Assembly (NCBI GenBank): GCA_030527325.1
Contig: JAUNBA010000005.1
Span: 62,001 to 126,000 of the forward strand
DNA length: 64,000 nt
Origin: Slackia sp.
Lineage (GTDB): Bacteria; Actinomycetota; Coriobacteriia; Coriobacteriales; Eggerthellaceae
Direction: 5' to 3'
The position numbers were made by a program, and so were the translations under genes. The stretch's first letter is position 1. Each line of letters begins with the position of its first letter. A model generated the notes under the pieces. The model was not told where the DNA came from, made no database searches, and was given only the letters and a program-made list of their open reading frames with translations. Below, in pieces: positions 22,701 to 30,985 of this stretch.

Positions 22701-25559
22701 AAGGACATCGGCGACATCGCCAAGCGCCATATCGAACGCGTGGGTGAGCTGGTGCTGAACGGCGGTCCAGCATCGGCCGAGTTCGCCGTATTCCTGCGTG
22801 GTCTGCGCGACTCCCTCAACAACGGCATCACCGAAGATGAGGCCGTTGAGATGCTCGCCCAGCACATGATTACGCTGCCCGTGTTCGACGCGCTGTTCTC
22901 GGAAGCTGAGTTCGCAAAGTCGAACCCCGTCTCAATTGCCATGGAATCCATGGTGGCGACGCTTCGCGGTTACGGCATCGAGACCGAGTCTGAGAAGCGC
23001 GAGCTTGCCGAGCTGTACTCCAGCGTGCGCCTGCGCGCCGAGGCCATCCGAAGCGACGCCGGCAAGCAGAAGATCATCAAAGAGCTCTACGAGAAGTTCT
23101 TCAGCCAGGCGTTCAAGGCAACGTCGGAGAAGATGGGTATCGTCTACACTCCCAACGAGGTGGTGAACTACATCCTGCATGCTACTGATCGAATCTTAAG
23201 GAAAGAGTTCGGAAAATGCTTGGCCGACGAGGGCGTGCGCATCCTCGATCCGTTTACGGGCACGGGCACCTTCGTGGTGAACTTGCTGCAGGATGAGGAG
23301 CTTATCCCAACTGAGAAGCTACCGAACAAGTACGCGAATGAGATCTATTGCAACGAGATTTTACTGCTCGCTTACTACATTGCCACCATTAACATCGAGC
23401 ATGCGTATCATTCGCGTATTCCCCAGAAGTACGTTCCCTTCGAGGGTGGCGTGCTTACCGATACGTTCCAGATGCATGAAGATGGCGACACTATCGATGC
23501 AATGGTGTTCTCGGAGAATACCGAGCGAATCCTGCGCCAGATGGAGACGCCCATCGATGTCATCGTGGGCAATCCACCCTATTCGGCTGGGCAGAAGAAT
23601 GCAAATGACAATAATCAGAACATGAGCTACCCCACGCTTGATGCGAAGATCGCGGCAACGTATGCAGCGCAGGGTAGCGCAACAAACAAGAACTCCCTGT
23701 ACGATCAATATATTCGAGCGTTTCGCTGGGCCTCAGATCGCATCGAGGGCAAAGGAATCGTGTCATTTGTCACCAACGGCGGTTGGCTTGACGGCCAGGC
23801 CATGGATGGGTTCCGCAGGACGTTAGTTAGCGAGTTTAACTCGATTTACGTTTTCAATTTGCGGGGGAATCAACGCACGCAGGGCGAACAATCGCGCAAA
23901 GAAGGCGGCAAGGTTTTCGGTTCTGGGTCGCGTACACCCGTTGCTATCACCATTTTGGTGAAGAATCCCGATTCAGCGGAGCACGGCGTCATCCATTATC
24001 ACGATATTGGCGATTATCTCACGCGAGAAGAAAAGCTCTCCATTGTGGCAAGTGCTGTTTCGGGCGAGCCCTTCGAGTGGGATATCATCAAACCGGACCG
24101 TCATGGCGACTGGCTCAACCAGCGCGACGATTCTTGGTACGAGTTTGTCCCGTTGGGAATCAACAAGCGCAAAAATCCGCTGGGTATGTTCGAAATATGG
24201 TCTGCCGGTCTGAAGACCCAGCGCGACCCATGGGCATGGGGCTACGACGGCGCAGCGGTAGCCGAGCGCATGCAAAAGCTCGTTTTCGACATGAATCAAG
24301 AAATCGCGGCAGCGAAAGCCGAGAGTCACGATATTGAGTATGACTCCAAGCGTTTTAGCTGGACGAGGCGCATGGAGGACTATGCGAAAAAGGGACAGGC
24401 TATCGAGCTTGGCGAGTTTGCGGTTGTCGAAGGAATGTATAGACCATTCTGCAAACAGTGGGTTTACTACAACAAAATAATGAACGAAAGGACCTACCAG
24501 CAACCCCGCCTTTTTCCTCTCGCGTCAAGCGAGGGGAAGAAGGCCGAAAGGACCTACCAGCAACCCAATATCTTCCCAGTGCAAAAGGAAAAAGGCGGGG
24601 TCGAAATGACCTACCAGCAAGAGTCCCTCCATTGCTTGGATAATTTAGTTATTACGATGACAGGTGGGCGTGCGTTTAGCGTGTTGGTGAGCGACTTTCT
24701 TCCTGACCTTCATTTTTGTGGTGACTCACAATGTTTCCCTCTCTACTGGTATGAAGAGCGTGAGAGTCTTGGCGGCCTTCTCTCCAAGGGCGACATTAAG
24801 AAAGGCGAATACGTTCGTCACGATGCCATTACCGATGAAACTCTAGGGGTGTTTCGCGCTGCTTACCCGAATGCGTTCGGTAGTGGCAAGGGACGTACGA
24901 TTGAACAGGCGAAAGCCGACGGTCTGCCCTCAAAGATTGCCAACAGTAATGAGCGCTTCGACGTGAACAAGGTCGACATTTTCTACTACGTCTATGGCAT
25001 CCTTCATTCACCCGAATATCGCAGCCGCTTTGAGGCCAACCTTAAAAAGGAATTGCCGCGCATACCCTTGTCGCGGAATTTCCACGCGTTTTGTGGCGCT
25101 GGCAGGGCACTGGCTAAGCTGCATCTGGGCTATGAGGAGGTTGAACCTTGGCCGGTGAAGGAAGTGGGTTCATCGCTTTTGCCGGGGCCGGTGAAAAAAA
25201 TCAAATGGGGCAAGCGCAAAGATCCCGAAACGGGCAAGAAAGTCGACGATCATACTGTTCTTGTCTACAACGAGAACCTCTTGATCAAGGGCATCCCCGA
25301 GGCTGCTCAGCGCTATACCGTCAATGGTCGCAGCCCTTTGGAATGGGTAATCGACCGCTACCAAGTTAAGATTGACAAGGCGTCTGGCATCGTCAACGAT
25401 CCCAACGAGTACAGCGATGACCCGCGCTATATAGTCGACCTCATTGAGAAGCTCATTCGTGTTTCAATGGAGACTATGGAGATAGTCGATCAGCTGCCGC
25501 CGGTATCCGAGCTTCCGCAACCCGCCAACTGGCCTTTCGCCTGGAAGGCTGGTGAATAG
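19755..25559 (+). CDS. Single-chain Type ISP-like restriction-modification enzyme with an extra N-terminal nuclease-like module
   Basis: A 1,934-residue defence enzyme combining nuclease, helicase/translocase, adenine methylase and specificity. Order: (1) residues 1-290, a module with the PD-(D/E)XK-like string 'GDYICGDTLWDLKVSKK' (D188-x-K190). (2) About 290-410, an Mrr-like nuclease 'DLGIDLVAKD...YWAIQCKCY' (D336, Q351, K353), as in LlaGI/LlaBIII. (3) SF2 helicase: 'ACGTGKT' 461-467, DEAH 589-592, 'QAVGRVMRR' near 840. (4) N6-adenine methyltransferase: 'DPFTGTGTF' 1165-1173, 'NPPY' 1273-1276. (5) Target-recognition region with three 'TYQQ' repeats (about 1578-1625). ATG 19755 is preferred because AAGGG lies 9 bases upstream. 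The stop overlaps the next start (TAGTG). The two-nuclease layout is unlike standard Type ISP enzymes. Confidence 0.9.
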   Translation: MAVPVTRILANIKQPHGAYLPLSDFDTESHPDDLCVMGDYSIAPSLVGLAVDYGTRIALGGDPWDVFETAIVGAAMVGASDVAESLLAEINAAALVLGEIDEKSIVSLCRLSSFDSAFRAETLAYKSITEINPDRQTTADVGNLILRTKAFFETFVEPVIAGFTFEGAYTDDVGASDGDYICGDTLWDLKVSKKDPTPKNAMQVLLYYLMGLRSNKDEFKAVTRIGLFNPWLQKSWSMSVLDLDESFLSMVENDILGYAPRHARPSVNWTNEGSRTIYEVIDWIRDTCESERDKGDKFERASRYYLMNDPVYAQRFSDVWMWKDAPTNDGADLGIDLVAKDAEDGTYWAIQCKCYQKAMLDLRDVATFYTKANATDDYAHNMIITTCEDFGPNLDKTATQYGTVRLFADSMAESDVDWDAFVEGRAVGKRSFKEPLPHQREAINACLQKFQQHDRGQLIMACGTGKTITSLRLTEEMLPEGSLVLFLAPSISLVAQTMRVWANQSKRDLRCAVVCSDETASSAEGDTWESSLSDIPYPATTDPAALHKQIKRFDRMQGVNVVFSTYQSIQVVSDAQRMGLDPFDLIVCDEAHRTTGASAASEDLTEQSAFTKVHDNRLVSAKKRVYMTATPKIYGDKARVQAKTESYEVSSMDDEKKFGPVFYRLSFGRAVDEGLLTDYRVIALTVSEDVVSEVYQRAMADEEGFEITDAAKVIGCWKGLADQGKKDGSGHPLKNAVAFCSTIPESRRISEYFERTVKAYIDYEREQGNDVPGMECDVRHVDGTMDMANRKDKLAWLADTSEERCHILSNVRCLSEGVDVPNLDAIMFLQPKKSRVEVVQAVGRVMRRFEGKDYGYIILPVVIPAGYTPEEALDNTDAFKVVWEIVQALRSHDERLEGSVNSLQYDMATTSVVQVINIDKNKGKDQNSGSGAHGSAGEDGQESTAGDPGQMKMDFSDRELQEAVNAVIVKKCGNKVYWEDWAKDIGDIAKRHIERVGELVLNGGPASAEFAVFLRGLRDSLNNGITEDEAVEMLAQHMITLPVFDALFSEAEFAKSNPVSIAMESMVATLRGYGIETESEKRELAELYSSVRLRAEAIRSDAGKQKIIKELYEKFFSQAFKATSEKMGIVYTPNEVVNYILHATDRILRKEFGKCLADEGVRILDPFTGTGTFVVNLLQDEELIPTEKLPNKYANEIYCNEILLLAYYIATINIEHAYHSRIPQKYVPFEGGVLTDTFQMHEDGDTIDAMVFSENTERILRQMETPIDVIVGNPPYSAGQKNANDNNQNMSYPTLDAKIAATYAAQGSATNKNSLYDQYIRAFRWASDRIEGKGIVSFVTNGGWLDGQAMDGFRRTLVSEFNSIYVFNLRGNQRTQGEQSRKEGGKVFGSGSRTPVAITILVKNPDSAEHGVIHYHDIGDYLTREEKLSIVASAVSGEPFEWDIIKPDRHGDWLNQRDDSWYEFVPLGINKRKNPLGMFEIWSAGLKTQRDPWAWGYDGAAVAERMQKLVFDMNQEIAAAKAESHDIEYDSKRFSWTRRMEDYAKKGQAIELGEFAVVEGMYRPFCKQWVYYNKIMNERTYQQPRLFPLASSEGKKAERTYQQPNIFPVQKEKGGVEMTYQQESLHCLDNLVITMTGGRAFSVLVSDFLPDLHFCGDSQCFPLYWYEERESLGGLLSKGDIKKGEYVRHDAITDETLGVFRAAYPNAFGSGKGRTIEQAKADGLPSKIANSNERFDVNKVDIFYYVYGILHSPEYRSRFEANLKKELPRIPLSRNFHAFCGAGRALAKLHLGYEEVEPWPVKEVGSSLLPGPVKKIKWGKRKDPETGKKVDDHTVLVYNENLLIKGIPEAAQRYTVNGRSPLEWVIDRYQVKIDKASGIVNDPNEYSDDPRYIVDLIEKLIRVSMETMEIVDQLPPVSELPQPANWPFAWKAGE
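24486..24623 (+). repeat. Tandem 20-codon repeats and hairpin in the RM specificity region
   Basis: 'ERTYQQP', 'ERTYQQP' and 'EMTYQQE' recur at 24486, 24546 and 24603 (60 and 57 bp apart). The first two DNA units are identical over their first about 20 bases. Between them, 24508-24523 and 24529-24544 form a 16-bp stem with 14 matches. CCCCGCCTTTTTCC (24504-24517) is also the exact complement of 24587-24600. The frame stays open throughout. Confidence 0.75.
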
Positions 25560-26725
25560 TGAAAAATAAGAAGGCGTTTGACGAACATCAGCTCTGGAGT
25601 CTGGTTGAGGAACTGAAAAGCGATGATAGAATCACCAGTCTTCCCCTTGATACGCGTCAGTACGTAAGATACTTACTCGAGCAACTCGACAAACGAGGAA
25701 GAACCACTAACGCCTATTACGTGCGGGCTTCTTCGCTTGACGAGATGTACGGACAACTGTGCAGCATTCGCGACTGGCTCCCTGATTACGCGAGTTATAT
25801 CGATAGTGCGGTTGACGGATGCATGCGTATTCTCTCTTCCGAGTGGCCCGCAAACAATGGGCGTCAAATCGTCAATATTGATGAAGCGGTTCGGGATGCC
25901 TTTTTCGCCGATTTGGAGGAGAGGATAGAGCGAGCGCGAGAAGCGGCCGATAAGGTCGAGGAGCTATCGCAGCTGTTTCGAGAGAAGAAGGAAGAGTATG
26001 AGGCCGCAATTGATGAACTGAAGGTGTCATACGGTGAATCCGTGGATGCGTTTAAGGCTCAGCTTGAAGAACGAAGAGATGAGTTGAGCGACCAGTTCGA
26101 ATCGAAGGTCGAAGAGTGCGTCGACCAGGCCACCGTAAGCCTGGCCACCGTTGAAACCGAATATAAAAAGAGTCTTGATTCGACCAAAGCCAACGTAGAG
26201 CAAATCCTTGATGAAGTTGAAAAAACCGCCAATTCCATTAGTGGCATAGCCATGACGACCGACTATGCTAAATATGCAACAGGCAAGGAGAAGGCCGTTC
26301 GAATATATGATGGCTTGGCGATTGTTTTTGCCCTGGTCGGTATTATGCTGGTTGCCTTTGCTCTTACCGGTCTTCATGCCGATGCTACTTCCGCTTCGGT
26401 TTTTAAGCTAGCTGTTTCCGTTGCGTCCTTTACCGTTTCTGGATTTCTGTTCAAACGAGGTTCCTATAATCAGCGAGAAGCCAAAGCGGCGAGACGCACT
26501 GAGCTAACGCTCAGGGAGTACAGGCCCTTCATTGCAAATCTTAGCGAAGAGGATAAGCGGGAAATTACCAATAAGATTGCTGAGCGAGTTTTCATCAAAG
26601 GAGAGATTGGCGATAAGGAAGACAAAGCGATTTCGAATGCGCTTTTAGATAGGGGCATAACTGATAAACAGATCGATTCGCTTGCTACGTTGATTAGGGC
26701 CATTCCAAAGGATTCTTCGAATTAA
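25559..26725 (+). CDS. Coiled-coil membrane protein translationally coupled to the RM enzyme
   Basis: 388 residues, unrecognised family. An N-terminal helical domain (about 1-110) precedes a long coiled coil (about 115-235, rich in E/K/A with 'ERIERAREAADKVEELSQLFREKK'). Two hydrophobic helices near 255-275 ('LAIVFALVGIMLVAFALTGL') and 283-301 follow, then a soluble helical tail. The GTG start overlaps the TAG of the RM gene by one base, so expression is coupled to it. It has low GC like its partner. It may be a membrane-associated effector, sensor or anchor of the restriction system, but this is inferred from position only. Confidence 0.75.
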   Translation: MKNKKAFDEHQLWSLVEELKSDDRITSLPLDTRQYVRYLLEQLDKRGRTTNAYYVRASSLDEMYGQLCSIRDWLPDYASYIDSAVDGCMRILSSEWPANNGRQIVNIDEAVRDAFFADLEERIERAREAADKVEELSQLFREKKEEYEAAIDELKVSYGESVDAFKAQLEERRDELSDQFESKVEECVDQATVSLATVETEYKKSLDSTKANVEQILDEVEKTANSISGIAMTTDYAKYATGKEKAVRIYDGLAIVFALVGIMLVAFALTGLHADATSASVFKLAVSVASFTVSGFLFKRGSYNQREAKAARRTELTLREYRPFIANLSEEDKREITNKIAERVFIKGEIGDKEDKAISNALLDRGITDKQIDSLATLIRAIPKDSSN

Positions 26726-26734
26726 AGTGAAGGA

Positions 26735-26762
26735 GAAGCGCCCGGGAATTCCCGGGCGCTTC
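26735..26762. terminator. 28-bp perfect palindrome at the island's right end
   Basis: Positions 26735-26762 are fully self-complementary (12-bp arms, AATT centre, GAAGCGCCCGGG arm). They lie ten bases after the stop of the coupled membrane protein and about 50 bases before the end of a convergent gene. It is probably a bidirectional terminator, though the T-tails are short. Confidence 0.6.
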
Positions 26763-26808
26763 CTGGAACGACGCTATATGCCATAAAAGCTATATTGCAA
26801 AGCACGTC

Positions 26809-28194
26809 TTAATCAACCACCGCATCAACCCAAATAGTCGCTGCAGTGATCCCGCCGGTCTTCTTGGAAATCACCGGTTCGGGTCCCAGGCGGCTGAATA
26901 CGCCGGTGAAGCGGCCGTTGTACAGGTACAGGCCTGACAGATTGGTGTAGGGCTGCGGTTCTGCCGTGTAATCGGCCTCTTCGCCGCGTAGGGGGATGGC
27001 CTGCGTGCGGTGCGGGGTGCAGTAATGCTGCACGATGAATGGCGCGCCCGCCGCGCCATTCGCGTACGTGTCGATGATCTGAGCCCATTCCTCGTCCGAG
27101 AAATCCAGGCCGGCGTACACGTCTTTGCTGCCGTAGGCGTCCACGGGCTTGATGATCCACGCCGCGCGCTCGCTCTTCACGGCGTCAAGGTCCACCTCGT
27201 CGCTGTTCAAAAACGCCGTGAACGGCACGGTGGCTTCCACGAACGCGTTTTCTTCGTCGGTCAGAAGCGCTTTGGTTTCGGGCTTGAACAGCACCTGGAA
27301 GATCTGCTTATCGTGCACCAAATGCCCCGCGAAGCTGCCGATCAGCGCCACCTTGCGTGCCCGTACGGCTTCGATCAGCGGCTGCGACGCCTCCCAATTG
27401 TCGATGATGTCGTTGGTCACGCTGCGGCGCCAAATGGCGTCGATCGGTGCATTGTCGCGCCCGTAGAACGCCGTGCGGCCGATCAGGCGGCCGTCTTCGA
27501 AGGCCAGGTCGCGCACGTCGTAGACCGAGCATTCCACGCCGCGCTCGGCGAACAGCTTCGCGAAGATCTTGAACTCTTCGGTAATGGCGTTTTCCAGAAA
27601 GTCAACGATGGCGATATGCGGGTGCTCTACCTTGAACGCATAGGTGTCGTAGATCGAGAGGAACTCGTCCACCCAGCCGGCAAAGAGCGCTTTATCGCAC
27701 GTGGTCAGATCATGCTGCGCGGCAAATGCCTGGTAGGCGGCGCAATCCTGCATGCTCGCCGTGATCTCGCGGTTTTCGTTCATGCCGCTCGATCCGTCGG
27801 CGTTGAACTCGCAGAACTTCGCCGTCATGGCGTCTTCGTCCAAGAACATGTCCACGCGGGCGAAGGGCAGCACCGCGTCGTAATCGCGCGGCAGCAGAAT
27901 GAGGTCGACCAAGCGCTCGTCCATGTCGTACACATGGCGGTATGCGGGGTTGTTCAGGTGTTCGGTCATCACCTTCACCAGAATGCGGTGGGTGGTTTCC
28001 GCGGCGCTTTTGAAGTAATCGTACGTCGCCTGGTCGAAAAAGCGCGGCACATAGGAGGAATTCACCACGGCGCCGTGATAGATGGCCGTGGAATGCTCCA
28101 TGTGGCGGCGCGCGGCGCGTTTGCCGGCGTCGTCGCCGTCGAGCGCGTCGATGTGCGCCAGGTATTCGTCGGTATAGGATGCGTTGAGGGTCAT
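26809..28194 (-). CDS. ATP-grasp protein, glutathionylspermidine synthase-like
   Basis: 461 residues. 'FCEFNADGSSGMNENREI' resembles the 'E.NAD.P' substrate loop, and 'AAWIIKPVDAYGSKDVYAG' the ATP-grasp lysine/glycine loop, of glutathionylspermidine-synthase-like ligases. The C-terminus 'NLSGLYLYNGRFTGVFSRLGPEPVIS' fits the usual 'v.G.Y.v.g...g...R' ATP-grasp end. Such enzymes join a carboxylate to an amine with ATP. The acceptor is unknown here, and true glutathionylspermidine is not expected in this lineage. The ATG at 28194 follows GAGAGGAG. It lies 17 bp downstream of the ferredoxin-like gene, so the two form an operon and may act together. Confidence 0.7.
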   Translation of the reverse strand: MTLNASYTDEYLAHIDALDGDDAGKRAARRHMEHSTAIYHGAVVNSSYVPRFFDQATYDYFKSAAETTHRILVKVMTEHLNNPAYRHVYDMDERLVDLILLPRDYDAVLPFARVDMFLDEDAMTAKFCEFNADGSSGMNENREITASMQDCAAYQAFAAQHDLTTCDKALFAGWVDEFLSIYDTYAFKVEHPHIAIVDFLENAITEEFKIFAKLFAERGVECSVYDVRDLAFEDGRLIGRTAFYGRDNAPIDAIWRRSVTNDIIDNWEASQPLIEAVRARKVALIGSFAGHLVHDKQIFQVLFKPETKALLTDEENAFVEATVPFTAFLNSDEVDLDAVKSERAAWIIKPVDAYGSKDVYAGLDFSDEEWAQIIDTYANGAAGAPFIVQHYCTPHRTQAIPLRGEEADYTAEPQPYTNLSGLYLYNGRFTGVFSRLGPEPVISKKTGGITAATIWVDAVVD

Positions 28195-28211
28195 GGGCTG
28201 GCTGCTCCTCT

Positions 28212-29276
28212 CTAGAGCGAAGACGGGTCTGCGGCCGGGTTGCCCGGCCCTTCGGGCATGAGGGCGGCGAGGTTCGCGCTCACCAGGTCGATCGATTCCG
28301 TGGGGCAGGCCGTCGCGCACGCGCCGCAGCCGATGCAGTAGCGCGCGTCGTAGGCGAGGCTTCCGTCGGCGGGATCGATCATGCGCGCGCCGGTTGCGCA
28401 CGCTTTGGTGCAATCCAGGCATTCGACGCACGTGGCATGGTTCGTGACGCTTACCGCGATGTCGATGCGCGCGGCCGCTTCGGGCGCGGCCACGACGGCC
28501 TCCAGCAGCATGCGGCGGCGCGGCTGCATGCTGCGCCTGCTGCGGCCGCTTTCGGCGAATTCGTTGATCACGTCGCCTTCGGTCAGATTCAGCATGTCTT
28601 GCATGCGCTTGCGTTCCTTTTTGCGGTACACGTCTTTGAGGGTGTCCGAATTCTTCAGGCGGCGCTTGCCCGAAAGGATGTCGATCGCGTCGTTTTTCGC
28701 GCTGTCGAACGCTTCGCGCCGGCCGAATTCTTCGCGTCCCGCGCTCGTCGCATCGTCTTCGAGCTCGGGGATTTCGCGGTCGAATCGCACGTTGCCGCCG
28801 CTCCATGCTTCGGCCATTTCCACCGCGCGGGTGAACAAGAGCTCTCCGCGTCCGTCTGCGCGCGGGCACCCGTTGCAGTATTTCAGGTCGCAGGCGATGC
28901 ACAGGGGCACGTTTTGCGCCAGAAGCAGCGTCCACAGTTCGGGCGGCATGCAGGCAAGGCAGGGCAGCACCGTGACGTTTTTGGCGGGCGTGAAGCCGGG
29001 AAAAACGTTTTCCTTGCAGGTCAGATATACGATTTCGCCGCGCATGGCCACGCGTCGTAGATGTTCGTACAAGCGCAGCGCGGTCGTGGTCGACGACGTG
29101 AACGCGTCGCAGACGCCCATGCATATGCCGCACTGCGTGCATGCCTGCTCATCGATGACGGGAAGCCCCGTTTCGCTTTCGAAGGAGATGGCGGATGCGG
29201 GGCAGGCTATGCGGCAGCGCTCGCAGGCAGCGCCGTGCGGGCGTGTGCAATGCGTATCGACGGTGATCATCTTCAT
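28212..29276 (-). CDS. Multi-cluster ferredoxin-type 4Fe-4S protein
   Basis: 354 residues. An N-terminal pair of clusters ('CERCRIACP' and 'CTQCGICMGVCDA') is followed by a central domain with 'CLACMPPELW' and 'CIACDLKYCNGCP', a charged helical linker, and a C-terminal 2[4Fe-4S] module ('CVECLDCTKACATGARM', 'CIGCGACATACPTESI'). At least four cysteine groups suggest several Fe-S clusters for electron transfer. The start at 29276 is supported by TTGAGGAA. It is first in a two-gene operon with the ATP-grasp protein. No hydrogenase or oxidoreductase subunit is adjacent, so its redox partner is unknown. Confidence 0.8.
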   Translation of the reverse strand: MKMITVDTHCTRPHGAACERCRIACPASAISFESETGLPVIDEQACTQCGICMGVCDAFTSSTTTALRLYEHLRRVAMRGEIVYLTCKENVFPGFTPAKNVTVLPCLACMPPELWTLLLAQNVPLCIACDLKYCNGCPRADGRGELLFTRAVEMAEAWSGGNVRFDREIPELEDDATSAGREEFGRREAFDSAKNDAIDILSGKRRLKNSDTLKDVYRKKERKRMQDMLNLTEGDVINEFAESGRSRRSMQPRRRMLLEAVVAAPEAAARIDIAVSVTNHATCVECLDCTKACATGARMIDPADGSLAYDARYCIGCGACATACPTESIDLVSANLAALMPEGPGNPAADPSSL

Positions 29277-29345
29277 GGTGCGATTCCTCAAATCGGATGC
29301 TCGGCTTGTTTTCGGATATCGCCGCATGCGCCGCGGCGTCCGGGG

Positions 29346-29384
29346 AAATGAAAAGCCCCGCCGCGAATCGGGCCGCGGCGGGGC
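29346..29384 (-). terminator. Intrinsic terminator after gltX
   Basis: On the reverse strand an 11-bp GC stem (29374-29384 with 29355-29365) is followed by TTTT and an AT-rich tail (29351-29346). It starts 16 bases after the gltX stop. Confidence 0.8.
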
Positions 29385-29399
29385 GGGCGGGGCGTCGCG

Positions 29400-30881
29400 C
29401 TAGGCGAACACCTCGGCCAGGACGGAGTCGATGCGGGCGATCACGTCGGCGCGGTCCAAAAGCTCGATGCTTTCGAACAGCGGCGGCGAAACCATATTGC
29501 CGCACACGGCTACGCGCAAAGGCTGGAACATGTTCTTCGGCTTGATATCCATGGGCTCGCACAAATCACGGCAGGCTTGCTGCAGCGCGTCGCATTCCCA
29601 GGCGCGGTTTTCATCGGCCAGAATGGCGCGGCAGGCGCGTAGGGCCTCGTCGGCGCGCGCACCTTCCTTTTTCAGCACCTTGTTCACGCTCTTCTCGTCG
29701 AGCGTGACGTTTGCGCCCCAGAACATGTAGGGCAGCTTCTCGGCGGCGTCGGTCAGGTGCGTCTCGCGCTCGGCCAACAGCGGATACAGCGCGGCGTACC
29801 ACTCGGGGCGCGCGTCGATATCCTCGGCGGCGGCGCCCGCCTCGATCAGCCAGGGGCGGGATGCTTCCACCCATTCGGCCGCATCCATGGCCTTGATGTA
29901 CTGGCCGTTCATCCAATCGAGCTTGGTCTCGTCGAATACGGCGTCTTTCTTGGTGATGCGGTCCAGGCCGAATTTCTCGCACAGCGTGGCGCGGTCGATG
30001 ATGGTGGTCTCGCCGTCGAGGCTCCATCCCAGAAGCGCCAGGAAGTTCACCATGGTGTCGGGCAGGTAGCCGCGCGCGGCGTATTCCTCGACGCTGGTGG
30101 CGCCGTGGCGCTTGGAGAGCTTCTTGCCGTCCGCGCCCAAGATCATGGACAGGTGCGCGAAGGTGGGCGCCTCAAGCCCCAGCGCCTCGTAGATCAGAAT
30201 CTGGCGCGGGGTGTTGGACAGGTGGTCGTCGCCGCGGATGACGTGCGTGATCTGCATGTTCGCATCGTCGCAGACGACGGCGAAATTGTAGGTGGGGGTG
30301 CCGTCGGTGCGCACCAGGATCATGTCGTCCATGACGTCGGCGGGAAAGCTCATGTGGCCGTAGACCGCGTCGTCGAATTCGATCGGGCCGTGGTTTTCGG
30401 GCACCTTCAGGCGCCAGACGTGCGGCTCGCCTGCGTCGATGCGGGCCTGGGCCTCTTCGGCGGAAAGGCTGCGGCAGGTGCGGTCGTAGCCGGCGTAGCC
30501 GCCTTCGCTCGCCTCGGCTGCGGCGCGCTTGGCGTCGAGCTCTTCTTTGGTGCAGAAGCAGGGGTAGACCTGTCCGCGTTCTTTCAGGGTTTCGAGCGCC
30601 GCCTTATACGTGTCGAAGCGTTCGGTCTGCATGTAGGGGCCGAAATCGCCGCCCACTTCGGGACCTTCGTCCCAATCGAGGCCGAGCCAGCGCATGGCGC
30701 GCAAGATGACCTGGGTGTTCTCCTCGGTCGAGCGCTCGGGGTCGGTGTCCTCGATGCGCAGGACGAACGTGCCGCCCATGGCGCGGGCGAACGCCCAGTT
30801 GTAGATGGCGGTGCGTGCTCCGCCGATGTGCAGCTTGCCCGTTGGCGAAGGCGCGAAGCGGACGCGTACGGTGTCGGTCAT
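29400..30881 (-). CDS. gltX: Glutamyl-tRNA synthetase
   Basis: A 493-residue class I aminoacyl-tRNA synthetase that charges tRNA-Glu, and in this type of organism probably tRNA-Gln too before amidation. The HIGH motif is 'KLHIGGARTAIYN' (18-21 HIGG), KMSKS appears as 'KLSKRHGATS' near residue 253, and the 'RIEDTDPERS' substrate loop is intact. 'YPCFCTKEELDAKR' marks the zinc-like/editing insertion region, without a full Cys set. Length is normal. The ATG at 30881 follows AAAGGA. Confidence 0.97.
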   Translation of the reverse strand: MTDTVRVRFAPSPTGKLHIGGARTAIYNWAFARAMGGTFVLRIEDTDPERSTEENTQVILRAMRWLGLDWDEGPEVGGDFGPYMQTERFDTYKAALETLKERGQVYPCFCTKEELDAKRAAAEASEGGYAGYDRTCRSLSAEEAQARIDAGEPHVWRLKVPENHGPIEFDDAVYGHMSFPADVMDDMILVRTDGTPTYNFAVVCDDANMQITHVIRGDDHLSNTPRQILIYEALGLEAPTFAHLSMILGADGKKLSKRHGATSVEEYAARGYLPDTMVNFLALLGWSLDGETTIIDRATLCEKFGLDRITKKDAVFDETKLDWMNGQYIKAMDAAEWVEASRPWLIEAGAAAEDIDARPEWYAALYPLLAERETHLTDAAEKLPYMFWGANVTLDEKSVNKVLKKEGARADEALRACRAILADENRAWECDALQQACRDLCEPMDIKPKNMFQPLRVAVCGNMVSPPLFESIELLDRADVIARIDSVLAEVFA

Positions 30882-30985
30882 GCCGAATCCTTTCTTCAGT
30901 GCGAGGGTCTATGCGACAACGTGCGCGCACGTCTGCGTCGCGCGTGCGCACGGATGCGAAAACGAAGGCGCGCCCGCGCCCGACG

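Noticed and set aside
24504-24600. CRISPR-like array from the repeats in the RM gene
   Set aside because: Only three units, in frame in the protein, with non-unique spacers; this is a coding repeat, not CRISPR.
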